Below the pieces are notes generated by a model, which was not told the DNA's origin, searched no databases, and saw only the letters and a program-made list of their open reading frames with translations. The position numbers were made by a program, and so were the translations under genes. Shown here in pieces: positions 18,497 to 26,715 of a stretch of 64,000 nucleotides of DNA (the stretch's first letter is position 1; each line of letters begins with the position of its first letter). Origin of the DNA: Exiguobacterium sp. BMC-KP (GTDB lineage: Bacteria; Bacillota; Bacilli; Exiguobacteriales; Exiguobacteriaceae); NCBI RefSeq assembly GCF_001275385.1, contig NZ_LGIW01000015.1, positions 1 to 64,000 on the forward strand, given 5' to 3'.

Positions 18497-18526
18497 AAAA
18501 AAGACTGCCCTTAAAAGGACAGTCTG
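18497..18526 (-). terminator. terminator of the orphan sugar-importer ATPase gene
   Basis: Minus strand AGACTG and CCTT pair with AAGG and CAGTCT, followed by six T. It abuts the -35 of the next minus-strand promoter. Confidence 0.85.
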
Positions 18527-18553
18527 AAACATCGTAACTTATCAATGATGTGA

Positions 18554-19660
18554 TTAACGGATCGTTGCTTCCGTTGCAGAGTCGAAGAAGTGTGCTTTTG
18601 TCATATCGAAGAAGAGATCAAGATCTGATCCCATCTCGACGTGTGAACGTGAGTCGACACGAGCCGTGAACGCTTGTTGCCCGACTTTTGAGTAGAGATA
18701 AGACTCTGCACCCATCAATTCAGACACTTCGATATGCGCTGGGAAGCGATGTGCTGTTTTTGTATCTTGATAAATTAATTCTGCATGGATGTCTTCTGGG
18801 CGGATTCCAAGGACGAGATCCTTGTTTGTGTAACCGCGATCGCGAAGAACTTTCATTTTTCCTTCTGGTACTTCGAATTTCTCTTCTGTTCCGGAAACAT
18901 GGAAGAGACCGTCTTCCGCAAGCTTACCTGTCAAGAAGTTCATTGATGGTGAACCGATGAATCCAGCGACAAACATGTTATCTGGGTGATCATAGACTTC
19001 TTTTGGCGTACCGACTTGCTGAATGATACCCGCTTTCATGATGACGATTCGTGTCGCGAGCGTCATCGCTTCTGTCTGATCGTGGGTGACATAAATCGTC
19101 GTCGTCTCGAGACGTTTGTGTAACTGAATGATTTCCTTACGCATTTGGACACGTAATTTAGCATCTAAGTTCGAGAGTGGCTCATCCATTAAGAAGACTT
19201 TTGCATCACGAACGATGGCACGTCCGATGGCTACCCGTTGGCGCTGACCACCAGAAAGAGCTTTTGGTTTCCGCTCAAGATATTCTTCAAGACCAAGGAT
19301 ACGAGCTGCGTTATCAACGCGTTGCTTAATTTCATCTTTTGGGAACTTCCGAAGCTTTAATCCGAATGCCATGTTATCGAAGACGTTCATGTGTGGATAC
19401 AACGCATAGTTTTGGAAGACCATCGCGATATCGCGATCTTTTGGTGCTACATCGTTCATACGTTTACCATCGATGATGAAGTCTCCACCTGAGATTTCTT
19501 CGAGACCAGCGATCATCCGGAGCGTCGTTGATTTACCGCAACCTGATGGTCCGACGAAGACGATGAATTCTTTATCTTTAATGTGAAGGTTGAAGTCATC
19601 AACCGCTTTTGCATCACCTGAGTAAATTTTATCGATATGTTCAAGACGAATTTCAGCCAT
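18554..19660 (-). CDS. msmX: carbohydrate-importer ABC ATPase (MsmX/UgpC type)
   Basis: 368 aa. Walker A GPSGCGKST (about residues 37-45), Q-loop FQNYALYPHM, signature LSGGQRQR, Walker B VFLMDEP and switch His in YVTHD. The 130-residue C-terminal MalK/TOBE-type regulatory domain marks it as a CUT1 sugar-importer ATPase and excludes it as the partner of the adjacent amino-acid permease. In Bacillus, MsmX is a solitary ATPase shared by several sugar importers, and no permease gene neighbours it here. Its promoter region carries cre-like sites. Confidence 0.9.
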   Translation of the reverse strand: MAEIRLEHIDKIYSGDAKAVDDFNLHIKDKEFIVFVGPSGCGKSTTLRMIAGLEEISGGDFIIDGKRMNDVAPKDRDIAMVFQNYALYPHMNVFDNMAFGLKLRKFPKDEIKQRVDNAARILGLEEYLERKPKALSGGQRQRVAIGRAIVRDAKVFLMDEPLSNLDAKLRVQMRKEIIQLHKRLETTTIYVTHDQTEAMTLATRIVIMKAGIIQQVGTPKEVYDHPDNMFVAGFIGSPSMNFLTGKLAEDGLFHVSGTEEKFEVPEGKMKVLRDRGYTNKDLVLGIRPEDIHAELIYQDTKTAHRFPAHIEVSELMGAESYLYSKVGQQAFTARVDSRSHVEMGSDLDLFFDMTKAHFFDSATEATIR

Positions 19661-19690
19661 GTGTAGTTCCCCCTAATGTAAATGATGAAA

Positions 19691-19704
19691 TAATAACGCT
19701 TACA
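19691..19704 (-). promoter_or_regulatory. cre-like CcpA site downstream of the msmX promoter
   Basis: Minus-strand TGTAAGCGTTATTA matches the cre consensus TGWAANCGNTNWCA at 13 of 14 positions. It lies near the expected +1 of msmX, a repressing position. Confidence 0.55.
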
Positions 19705-19710
19705 AGAAAT

Positions 19711-19739
19711 AGTATAAAAGAAGTCAGGTGGTCTGCCTA
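19711..19739 (-). promoter_or_regulatory. putative msmX promoter
   Basis: Minus-strand TAGGCA (19739-19734), 17 nt, TATACT (19716-19711). The -35 lies within the loop of the upstream gene's terminator hairpin. Confidence 0.5.
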
Positions 19740-19753
19740 TGGACAACCTGACT
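19715..19753 (-). terminator. terminator of the CdaR-like gene
   Basis: Minus-strand AGTCAGGT pairs with ACCTGACT (inner GTC/GAC) and is followed by TCTTTTAT. Confidence 0.65.
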
Positions 19754-19756
19754 AAA

Positions 19757-19770
19757 TGCAAACGTTTTCA
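19757..19770. promoter_or_regulatory. second cre-like site upstream of msmX
   Basis: TGCAAACGTTTTCA (minus TGAAAACGTTTGCA) matches the cre consensus at 13 of 14 positions. It lies between the CdaR-like stop codon and the msmX promoter. Confidence 0.45.
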
Positions 19771-19778
19771 ATTAGGCA

Positions 19779-20612
19779 TCATGCTACAAGAAGCAAGGTA
19801 TAGAGAAAAGTAGCCCCTTCAAATGAACGGACGTCGATTTCGGTCTGTTCCGTCAATCGATCGAGTCGGTACTGAAGACTATTACGATGTAGGAATAGAT
19901 GTTTTGCGGTTAGGGAGACATTCAAATTGGCGCGACAAAAGGCGAGGATCGTCTCACGAGACTCTGGCTCGAGTGAAAGGATGAACCGGTCGATAAGTGT
20001 TGCGCGGTAACGATCATCAAGACTTGCAAGACGAGTCATAGCAGGCAAAAAGCGCTCGACTTGCATCGAAGGAACGGATACAAGTGCTGCTTGCTCTAAT
20101 TGAAACTGAATGGCGATATCACCTGCAGTACGTTGTTGACCAAGCAAGACCTTACCGTCGAGCACAAAATCAGATTGTAATGCTAAAAATAAATCGGATA
20201 GTTCTGACTCGATGGCGAACTCTTCACGTTCGACGACCGTAAAACGGTGTGTACTAAAAGGAATCAGGATACTCGTCTGCGAAAAGAAAGAGGAGAGTAG
20301 TTGTTGAATTTCTTCACTTGTTCGTTCATCGGTTGGATTGAATAAAAAATGGACAAGCCGAAAGGGCTGTTCTTCCGGCGCATGAGCAGATTGAAGACGC
20401 TCTCGCCATGTATCAGTATCTGACCGAGATGTCGTGATAATGCGTTCAGCAAATACATCAAGCAGTTGTTGTTCACGGTCAGAGATAGCGGTCGTCTTGA
20501 TTCCAAAACAAAGTCCATCTGCCAGGCGATATACGCTATACTGTTCCTGGCAATATAGATTCGGATCGGTCGTAAGCTGGTCATTGAATAAAGTCATTAG
20601 TTGTCGTAACAC
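19779..20612 (-). CDS. CdaR/PucR-family transcriptional regulator
   Basis: 277 aa. The C-terminal 60 residues form the PucR-type helix-turn-helix (FCRANLNVSLTAKHLFLHRN, then SLQYRLDRL), used by CdaR and similar sugar-diacid and purine regulators. The N-terminal part has no recognisable sensor domain. The gene is directly upstream of, and co-oriented with, msmX but separated from it by a terminator hairpin and cre-like sites. Control of msmX is possible, but this is inference from proximity. Confidence 0.8.
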   Translation of the reverse strand: MLRQLMTLFNDQLTTDPNLYCQEQYSVYRLADGLCFGIKTTAISDREQQLLDVFAERIITTSRSDTDTWRERLQSAHAPEEQPFRLVHFLFNPTDERTSEEIQQLLSSFFSQTSILIPFSTHRFTVVEREEFAIESELSDLFLALQSDFVLDGKVLLGQQRTAGDIAIQFQLEQAALVSVPSMQVERFLPAMTRLASLDDRYRATLIDRFILSLEPESRETILAFCRANLNVSLTAKHLFLHRNSLQYRLDRLTEQTEIDVRSFEGATFLYTLLLVA

Positions 20613-20686
20613 ACGGCATCACTCCTAAATCGTACATAACTATCTCGACTTTACCATAAGTCGAAAATCGGAAGGAATGATAACTT

Positions 20687-21823
20687 ATGTCAGATACATT
20701 TTTACTCGTGTTAAAGCTCGTTGGAATTGTCGTCATTGGTGCTCTTATTGGAGCAATCACGAACCACTTGGCGATTCGGATGTTGTTTCGACCGCTTGAA
20801 CCGAAATATATCGGAAAATTTCGCATGCCGTTTACACCTGGTCTGATTCCGAAACGACGGGATGAACTGGCAGCAAACCTTGGACGGACAGTTGTCAAGC
20901 ATCTGTTGACGCCAGAAGGGATCGGGAAGCGACTCGCATCGCCAGCTGTTCGAGGTGCCGTTACACGTCTCGTCGAACAAGAAGTTTTGAAATGGACACG
21001 TTCCGAAGAGACGACGGAAGCATGGATCAGTCGTTTCATTAATGAACCGAAACAACGGATTCAAGGGAAAATCAGTTACCATTTGGAGCAGGAGTTTTCA
21101 AACTTAATGGGGAAGTGGCGCGAGCAGTCCATACGCGAACTGATTGGAGAAGCTGGAGAACAAAAAATCGAAGAGGTCATGCCGCAACTCGTCACATCCG
21201 TATTGGAACAGGCAGAAGAATATTTTGACGGACCAGAAGGACGTTTGCAACTTGAGGAAACTGTTGCGCGTTTCATCCAACAGCGACTCGGTGGTGGGAT
21301 GTTCGGGATGTTGCTCGCGAACGTTAACGTCGTCGATATGATTCAGCCAGAGCTGAAACGGGTACTTCAATCAGAGTCGACGTCTCAGTTCATCTTGGCA
21401 TTATTACGTCAGGAATGGCAGAAGGGACTGGATCGTCCACTTTCGTCTTATCTGACGGAAGAGACAGAGTCGCGAATTCGACAGACTGTCAAGGAACAGG
21501 TTATGGCACGTTTACCGATTGAATCGATGCTTGCTACACCGTTACGTGTCTGGTTAAGTCCACTTGAGTCACAACTGCTCGAGCAACATGTCCCTGTCGT
21601 CATCGATCATCTATTCGAACGGACAACGAATCAAATCGGACAGATCCTTCAGACGCTCGATCTCGAAACAATCGTTCGAGAAGAAGTCGATTTGCTAGAC
21701 ACCGCCTATTTAGAGGAAATCGTCTTATCGATTTCTAAGCGAGAATTCCGGGCTATCACTTGGCTTGGAGGGTTGTTAGGTGGTTTAATTGGATTGATAC
21801 AGGCGGGGCTTTATCTCGTCTAA
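20687..21823 (+). CDS. yheB: DUF445 membrane protein YheB
   Basis: 378 aa. An N-terminal transmembrane helix (about 6-26) runs into the family signature AITNHLAIRMLFRP and FTPGLIPKRRDELA, then comes a long helical region with coiled-coil character, and a second membrane segment at the C terminus (LGGLLGGLIGLIQAGLYLV). This is the YheB/DUF445 layout in which both ends are in the membrane. Function is unknown. yheA follows after 20 bp, the same pair as in B. subtilis. Confidence 0.9.
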   Translation: MSDTFLLVLKLVGIVVIGALIGAITNHLAIRMLFRPLEPKYIGKFRMPFTPGLIPKRRDELAANLGRTVVKHLLTPEGIGKRLASPAVRGAVTRLVEQEVLKWTRSEETTEAWISRFINEPKQRIQGKISYHLEQEFSNLMGKWREQSIRELIGEAGEQKIEEVMPQLVTSVLEQAEEYFDGPEGRLQLEETVARFIQQRLGGGMFGMLLANVNVVDMIQPELKRVLQSESTSQFILALLRQEWQKGLDRPLSSYLTEETESRIRQTVKEQVMARLPIESMLATPLRVWLSPLESQLLEQHVPVVIDHLFERTTNQIGQILQTLDLETIVREEVDLLDTAYLEEIVLSISKREFRAITWLGGLLGGLIGLIQAGLYLV

Positions 21824-21843
21824 ACAAATTGGAGGTTTTACTC

Positions 21844-22218
21844 ATGGCAGAAACAAACTTATACGATCACGCGTACACACTGGAGCGCGCTTTACGCGAA
21901 ACTTCTGAGTATACGACATTAAAAGATTTGTATACACAAGTCAACGCAGATCCAGAATCAAACGAGTTATTCGCTTCATTCCGCAACATCCAACTCGAAT
22001 TACAACAAAAACAGATGCAAGGTGAAGAAATTACACCAGACGATATGGCATCGGCACAAACAAAAATGCTTGAAGTACAAAACAATCCATTGATCAGCCA
22101 GTTAATGCAAGAGGAGCAACGGATGCACACGATGCTGACGGAAGTCACACAAATCATCATGAAGCCGTTAGAAGAACTCTACGCACCAATGATGGAGCAA
22201 CAAGACGACGTTCAATAA
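21844..22218 (+). CDS. yheA: YlbF/YmcA-family protein YheA
   Basis: 124-residue all-helical protein of the UPF0342/YheA group, related to YlbF and YmcA, which act with RNase Y on mRNA maturation. Features seen are NLYDHAYTLERALRETSEY at the N terminus and the ENPLI-like segment NNPLISQLMQEEQRM. ATG 21844 follows TTGGAGGTTTTACTC; the frame upstream to 21760 lies within yheB. A terminator follows. Confidence 0.88.
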   Translation: MAETNLYDHAYTLERALRETSEYTTLKDLYTQVNADPESNELFASFRNIQLELQQKQMQGEEITPDDMASAQTKMLEVQNNPLISQLMQEEQRMHTMLTEVTQIIMKPLEELYAPMMEQQDDVQ

Positions 22219-22224
22219 GTAAGC

Positions 22225-22263
22225 AAAAGGAAGACGTGCCGATATGGCGCGTCTTCCTTTTTT
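22225..22263. terminator. bidirectional terminator after yheA
   Basis: AAAGGAAGACG pairs with CGTCTTCCTTT (inner GCC/GGC), with T run on plus and A run on the other side for the convergent small gene. Confidence 0.85.
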
Positions 22264-22273
22264 CATATATCGC

Positions 22274-22486
22274 TCAAGATGAAGTGGGAACAATCCGTGG
22301 CAGGTAAGCCCGCTCGAAGTGAATCAAACGACCGGAAAGTGTGACACGAGCTGCGTGATGAGCATACTCACTCGCACTTAGGCGACGGATACCTTCTTCC
22401 CGTGCCTGTCCATCCGACTCTGCTTCGAAGACGTCATCGAGCAATGTTTCCCCACGATCTGAAAATACTGTAATCGTATACTGCAT
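22274..22486 (-). CDS. small protein of unknown function (70 aa)
   Basis: 70 residues (MQYTITVFSDRGETLLDDVF start), mixed strand-helix, no membrane segment, no cysteines. Upstream TAAGGGAGGAACAGGT is a strong ribosome binding site. It shares a bidirectional terminator with yheA. I do not recognise a family with certainty; the pattern resembles short DUF proteins common in Bacillales. Confidence 0.75.
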   Translation of the reverse strand: MQYTITVFSDRGETLLDDVFEAESDGQAREEGIRRLSASEYAHHAARVTLSGRLIHFERAYLPRIVPTSS

Positions 22487-22544
22487 ACCTGTTCCTCCCT
22501 TATTCGCTCGTTCTTGCCTTCAGTATAATGAATAACCATTCATT

Positions 22545-23624
22545 TTACAAGCGTAAGTCCAAGTCCTGCCATGTCAGCTGTCTCGCAGCTGGAGGAGTAG
22601 AGAGGTGACTGACGGTCATACCAATCAAGCGAATCGGACCGTCAAAGGCGATACCGTTGAATAGTTTGGTTGTTTCTTCGAGCAAGCGTTCTTCGTCTGC
22701 TGTTTCTTCTGAAAAGGTATGCCGTTTCGAGCGAGATTGAAACGTGTCAGTCTTCCACTTGATTGTGATCGTCCGACATACGAGTTCTTTTTTCTGTAGG
22801 CTCGCAATGACAGATTTTGATTCTCGAATCAACGTCTCAAATATCGTATCGATATCTTCTGTGTCTTCTTCGAAAGTCGTCTCAGAACCAATCGATTTTC
22901 GTTCTCGTTCCGGACGGACAGGGCGTTCATCAATCCCATGTGCCATCGCATGCAGTTCGGTTCCACGATCGCGTCCGAGCAATGCTCTTAATTGTTCGAC
23001 CGGCATCTGTTGGACATCAGATACAGTCTCAATTCCTTGTTTCCGTAACGCTTGTTCCGTTACTTTTCCGATGCCGTGTAAATCTCCGATTTTCAAAGGG
23101 GATAAGAAACTGAGGACGTCCTCTGGTGGAACGACCGTCATGCCGTCCGGTTTCTTATAACCGGAAGCAACCTTTGCGACGAGCTTTGAGTTGGAGACAC
23201 CAGCAGAAGCAGTTAAACCTGTCCGTTCTTTAATTTGTTGTAAGACATATTGTGCGATATAGGTCGCACTTTTTTGATCAAAATAATTCTCCGTGACGTC
23301 AAGGTATGCCTCATCAAGCGAGAGCGGTTCGACGAGTGGTGTCACTTCTCGAAAAAGTTCCATGATTTGCGCACTGACGGCACGATAGACGTCAAAGCGG
23401 GGACGAATGAAGACGGCACGGGGGCAAAGCTGGAACGCACGTCTTGATGGCATTGCGCTATGGATACCGTATTTACGTGCTTCATAGGAACAGGTCGCTA
23501 CGACACCACGAGCATGCGGCGGTCCACCAACGACGACGGGAACACCTTTTAATCGAGGACGATCGCGTTGCTCGACGGAAGCGTAAAAGGCGTCCATATC
23601 AATATGAATGATTTTTCGTTCCAT
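22545..23624 (-). CDS. dinB: DNA polymerase IV (Y family)
   Basis: Error-prone translesion polymerase. The N-terminal metal site HIDMDAFYASVEQ, the steric-gate and nucleotide region YEARKYGIHSAMPSRRA, the catalytic acidic pair SLDEAYLDVT and helix-hairpin-helix segment IGDLHGIGKVTEQALRKQGI are present. Length is 359 aa. AGGAGACGCGTGAACG precedes the ATG. A LexA-like box sits just upstream, consistent with damage induction. Confidence 0.96.
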   Translation of the reverse strand: MERKIIHIDMDAFYASVEQRDRPRLKGVPVVVGGPPHARGVVATCSYEARKYGIHSAMPSRRAFQLCPRAVFIRPRFDVYRAVSAQIMELFREVTPLVEPLSLDEAYLDVTENYFDQKSATYIAQYVLQQIKERTGLTASAGVSNSKLVAKVASGYKKPDGMTVVPPEDVLSFLSPLKIGDLHGIGKVTEQALRKQGIETVSDVQQMPVEQLRALLGRDRGTELHAMAHGIDERPVRPERERKSIGSETTFEEDTEDIDTIFETLIRESKSVIASLQKKELVCRTITIKWKTDTFQSRSKRHTFSEETADEERLLEETTKLFNGIAFDGPIRLIGMTVSHLSTPPAARQLTWQDLDLRL

Positions 23625-23668
23625 CGTTCACGCGTCTCCTTTCAGTAGTTATGATACAATTAGTATAA

Positions 23669-23682
23669 CGAACTTATGTTCT
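23669..23682. promoter_or_regulatory. putative LexA (SOS) box upstream of dinB
   Basis: CGAACTTATGTTCT matches the Bacillus SOS consensus CGAACRNRYGTTYC at 12 of 14 positions. It adjoins a minus-strand TATACT -10 (23668-23663). Confidence 0.6.
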
Positions 23683-23687
23683 GATAT

Positions 23688-24593
23688 CTATTTTTTAGGT
23701 TGACTGTTTTTTGGCATACGAACAAGAGCGCCTAACCATCCACGCCAGCGCATCCAGTAGAAGATGCCACCGGTCGAGAGAAAGATTAGAGCGAGAGATA
23801 TGGCATAACCATATTTCCATTCTAGTTCTGGCATGATTTTAAAGTTCATCCCCCAAATCGCACCGAGAGCCATCGTTGGTGTCGCGACGGCAGTAAAAAT
23901 TGTCAGTGCCTTCATGATCTCGTTTCCGCGGAAGTTCGAGACGGTCGTCGATAAGTCGAGAAGGACCTCAATGTCTTTTTGATAGTGTTCAATGAGCATC
24001 AATAGGCGACGAACGCGTTTCGTAGCTAGCTTTAATGAGAGATCCTTTAGATACGATTCTTCTTCAAGAAACGATTCCTCTCCGGCCATGACGAGTTCTT
24101 GAAATGGAACAATCAAATCGGACCAGTTCTCGATCGTATCGCGTAGCGCGAAGATACTATCTAGCGAATCTTCATTGATGCTGCCACGCAGTTCGTCTTG
24201 TCTTGAAAACAATTCCGTCTCAAATAAATCAATACCGGCAAAATAGGTATTCAGCTGTAAGGCAAGAATCGTATAAAAGGCAGCGAACGGATGCGCGGGT
24301 GAGTAGGGGGCGACAAGTGTTACGATCGATTCAGATAGTCCGATCGTAATCAACTTTTCTTTTGTCACGTAAAAACAAATCGATCGACGATCGCTTTTAT
24401 CGACAGGATTTTGCCATGTGACGACAGCTCCGTAAAGGACTCCTTTTTCCGAACGAGTGAAGTTCATATCTTTTGATCGTAGCTGTGTGACCCAATCCAT
24501 TTCAGATTGGTCGACGACAGTTGTCGGAAATGTTTGTTCATAGTCAGCTAAATCAAGATAGCGGGACCAATTAAATTGAGGTTCCAGTTCCAT
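23688..24593 (-). CDS. corA: CorA-type divalent cation (Mg2+/Co2+) transporter
   Basis: 2-TM-GxN family channel. A long cytoplasmic alpha/beta and helical domain is followed by two C-terminal transmembrane helices, with the selectivity motif GMN in AIWGMNFKIMPELEWKYGY and a charged tail. Length is 301 aa from ATG 24593, chosen because GGGAG lies 8 nt upstream; two further in-frame ATGs (24599, 24608) overlap that site. Homologues transport Mg2+, Co2+ or Ni2+; sequence does not fix which. Confidence 0.92.
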   Translation of the reverse strand: MELEPQFNWSRYLDLADYEQTFPTTVVDQSEMDWVTQLRSKDMNFTRSEKGVLYGAVVTWQNPVDKSDRRSICFYVTKEKLITIGLSESIVTLVAPYSPAHPFAAFYTILALQLNTYFAGIDLFETELFSRQDELRGSINEDSLDSIFALRDTIENWSDLIVPFQELVMAGEESFLEEESYLKDLSLKLATKRVRRLLMLIEHYQKDIEVLLDLSTTVSNFRGNEIMKALTIFTAVATPTMALGAIWGMNFKIMPELEWKYGYAISLALIFLSTGGIFYWMRWRGWLGALVRMPKNSQPKK

Positions 24594-24697
24594 GTTCATG
24601 ACTCCCATATAGTAGAATGAAATAGTATATACCTTAAGTGTAGTTAATCGAGTATAAAAAAGACACCTATTTTACAGATAAAGGACGTGTTTCAAGT

Positions 24698-25618
24698 ATG
24701 AAAGGAATCGGTAAGTTAGCGATTGGAGAAACGCTCGATCAGCGAGCGATGATCAAGCAAGCGGTCAAAGGAATCGCGGCAAATGGGAAGCCGTATTTGA
24801 CGATTATCTTGACGGATAAGACAGGTGAAATTGAGACGAAGATGTGGGATACGAGTGATCTTGAGAAATATGCACCAAAGTCGATCGTCCATGCCGCTGG
24901 AGAAGTCATGGACTATCGAGGGCGGACGCAATTGAAACTCAAGCAAATCACGGTCCTTGAGGAGACGAATGTAGAGGACTATGTCCAATCCGCACCGATT
25001 CCACGAGAACAGATCGAGACGGAAGTACTCGCGTTCGTAGAATCGATTCAAAATAGTGATATGAAAAAGCTCGTCAAGCATTTGATTACATCACGATTCG
25101 ACGCCTACTTCACGCATCCGGCAGCAGTCAAGAATCATCATGCGTTTTATTCAGGACTGTCTTACCACGTCCTTTCCATGTTGCGTCTAGCAGACCAAAT
25201 TGCTCAACTCTACCCGACGCTAAACCGTGATGTGCTAATCAGTGGCATCATTCTACATGATTATGCGAAAATCAAGGAGTTATCCGATCCGGTTGCACCG
25301 GAATACACGTTACCAGGAAAGCTGGTCGGTCATATTACGATGATGGTAGCGGAACTCGAAAAAGTCGGAGCAGAATTACAAATCGACGCAGAAGTACTGA
25401 CGGTCTTGCAACATCTCGTCTTAAGTCATCACGGACGACCAGAATGGGGTTCTGCCGTTGCACCACAAATGCGTGAAGCGGAAGTCTTATTCTTGATCGA
25501 TAACCTCGATGCACGGATGACGATGATGGATCGCCTCCTTGAATATGTTGAACCAGGACAGTTCTCGGAACGATCATTTGCCTTGGATAATCGTGCTTTT
25601 TACCGTCCGAAGCTATAA
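24698..25618 (+). CDS. yhaM: 3'-5' exoribonuclease YhaM
   Basis: 306 aa. The N-terminal OB-fold nucleic-acid-binding domain (about 15-90, with TIILTDKTGEIETKMWD) is followed by an HD phosphohydrolase domain (YHVLSMLRLADQIAQLYPT, then GIILHDYAKIKEL). The combination defines YhaM, a 3'-5' RNA/DNA exonuclease. Divergent from corA; AAAGGA lies 11 nt before ATG. namA follows after 12 bp. Confidence 0.93.
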   Translation: MKGIGKLAIGETLDQRAMIKQAVKGIAANGKPYLTIILTDKTGEIETKMWDTSDLEKYAPKSIVHAAGEVMDYRGRTQLKLKQITVLEETNVEDYVQSAPIPREQIETEVLAFVESIQNSDMKKLVKHLITSRFDAYFTHPAAVKNHHAFYSGLSYHVLSMLRLADQIAQLYPTLNRDVLISGIILHDYAKIKELSDPVAPEYTLPGKLVGHITMMVAELEKVGAELQIDAEVLTVLQHLVLSHHGRPEWGSAVAPQMREAEVLFLIDNLDARMTMMDRLLEYVEPGQFSERSFALDNRAFYRPKL

Positions 25619-25630
25619 GGGGGAAGAAAG

Positions 25631-26662
25631 ATGAAGACGAAGTTGTTTGATACGGTTCAACTCGGAACACTGACATTCCGCAATCGGGTCATCATGGCAC
25701 CGATGTGCATGTACAGTGCAAAAGAAGATGGACTCGTTACGGATTGGCATGTCACACACTATGCAACCCGTGCAATGGGTGGTGTCGGTGGCGTCATTTT
25801 GGAAGCAAGTGCCGTCACGCCAGACGGTCGGATTTCAGCTGGTGACCTCGGTATCTGGTCAGATGCACATATCGAAGGCTTACAACGAATCGCAGAGCAA
25901 GTCAAAGCGGCGGGTGCAAAAGCAGGAATTCAGCTGGCGCATGCGGGACGTAAAAGCACAACGGCAGAACCGCCAGTTGCACCGAGTGACTTACCGTTTG
26001 ATGATACGTATACACATCCGCGAGCATTAACTCTTGGAGAAATTGCAACAATCAAACAGCAGTTCATCGATGCAGCTTTACGTGCGGAACGAGCAGGATA
26101 TGATTTCATTGAAATTCATGGTGCTCACGGATACTTGTTGAACACATTCCTCTCTCCTTTATCGAACGTGCGTGAGGACCAGTACGGTGGATCGACGGAA
26201 AATCGGATGCGCTTGTTGTTAGAGATCATTGATGGTATTCAGGAAGTCACGAAGCTGTCAATTTGGGTCCGGATTTCAGCAGCTGACCATGCGGCAGGTG
26301 GAATGACGGCAACAGACTATATTCCACTTGCGAAGGAACTAGCAGCACGCAACATCGACCTACTCGATTGTAGTTCAGGTGCTGTCGTAGCAAATGCGGT
26401 GCCGCAAGTGTATCCGGGTTATCAAGTGAGCTACGCAGAAGAGTTGAAACGAGAAACGGGTATTGCAACGGGAGCGGTTGGATTGATTACGACGGCAGCC
26501 CATGCAGAAGAAATCGTTCGAAACGGTCGCGCAGATATCGTTCTGCTCGCACGTGAGTTACTTCGCCAGCCTTACTGGGTCTATCATGCAGCGGCTGAGT
26601 TAGGAGATACGGTCGCCTTGCCGAAACAATACGAACGGGCACCAATCCGGACTGTTCGCTAA
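25631..26662 (+). CDS. namA: NADPH dehydrogenase (old yellow enzyme, YqjM type)
   Basis: FMN-dependent ene-reductase acting on alpha,beta-unsaturated carbonyls and nitro compounds. It shows the YqjM signatures MAPMCMYS (the redox-tuning cysteine), GIQLAHAGRK, the substrate-binding pair in EIHGAHGYLL, and SPLSNVREDQYGGSTENR. Length is 343 aa. The start is supported by AGGGGGAAG upstream. It follows yhaM closely and may be co-transcribed with it. Confidence 0.94.
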   Translation: MKTKLFDTVQLGTLTFRNRVIMAPMCMYSAKEDGLVTDWHVTHYATRAMGGVGGVILEASAVTPDGRISAGDLGIWSDAHIEGLQRIAEQVKAAGAKAGIQLAHAGRKSTTAEPPVAPSDLPFDDTYTHPRALTLGEIATIKQQFIDAALRAERAGYDFIEIHGAHGYLLNTFLSPLSNVREDQYGGSTENRMRLLLEIIDGIQEVTKLSIWVRISAADHAAGGMTATDYIPLAKELAARNIDLLDCSSGAVVANAVPQVYPGYQVSYAEELKRETGIATGAVGLITTAAHAEEIVRNGRADIVLLARELLRQPYWVYHAAAELGDTVALPKQYERAPIRTVR

Positions 26663-26682
26663 ACATTACGTCTTGAAAACGA

Positions 26683-26713
26683 AAAAAAGGAAGCCGAGAA
26701 GGCTTCCTTTTTT
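26683..26713. terminator. bidirectional terminator between namA and prsA
   Basis: AAAAAGGAAGCC pairs with GGCTTCCTTTTT around a GAGA loop. Confidence 0.9.
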
Positions 26714-26715
26714 AA

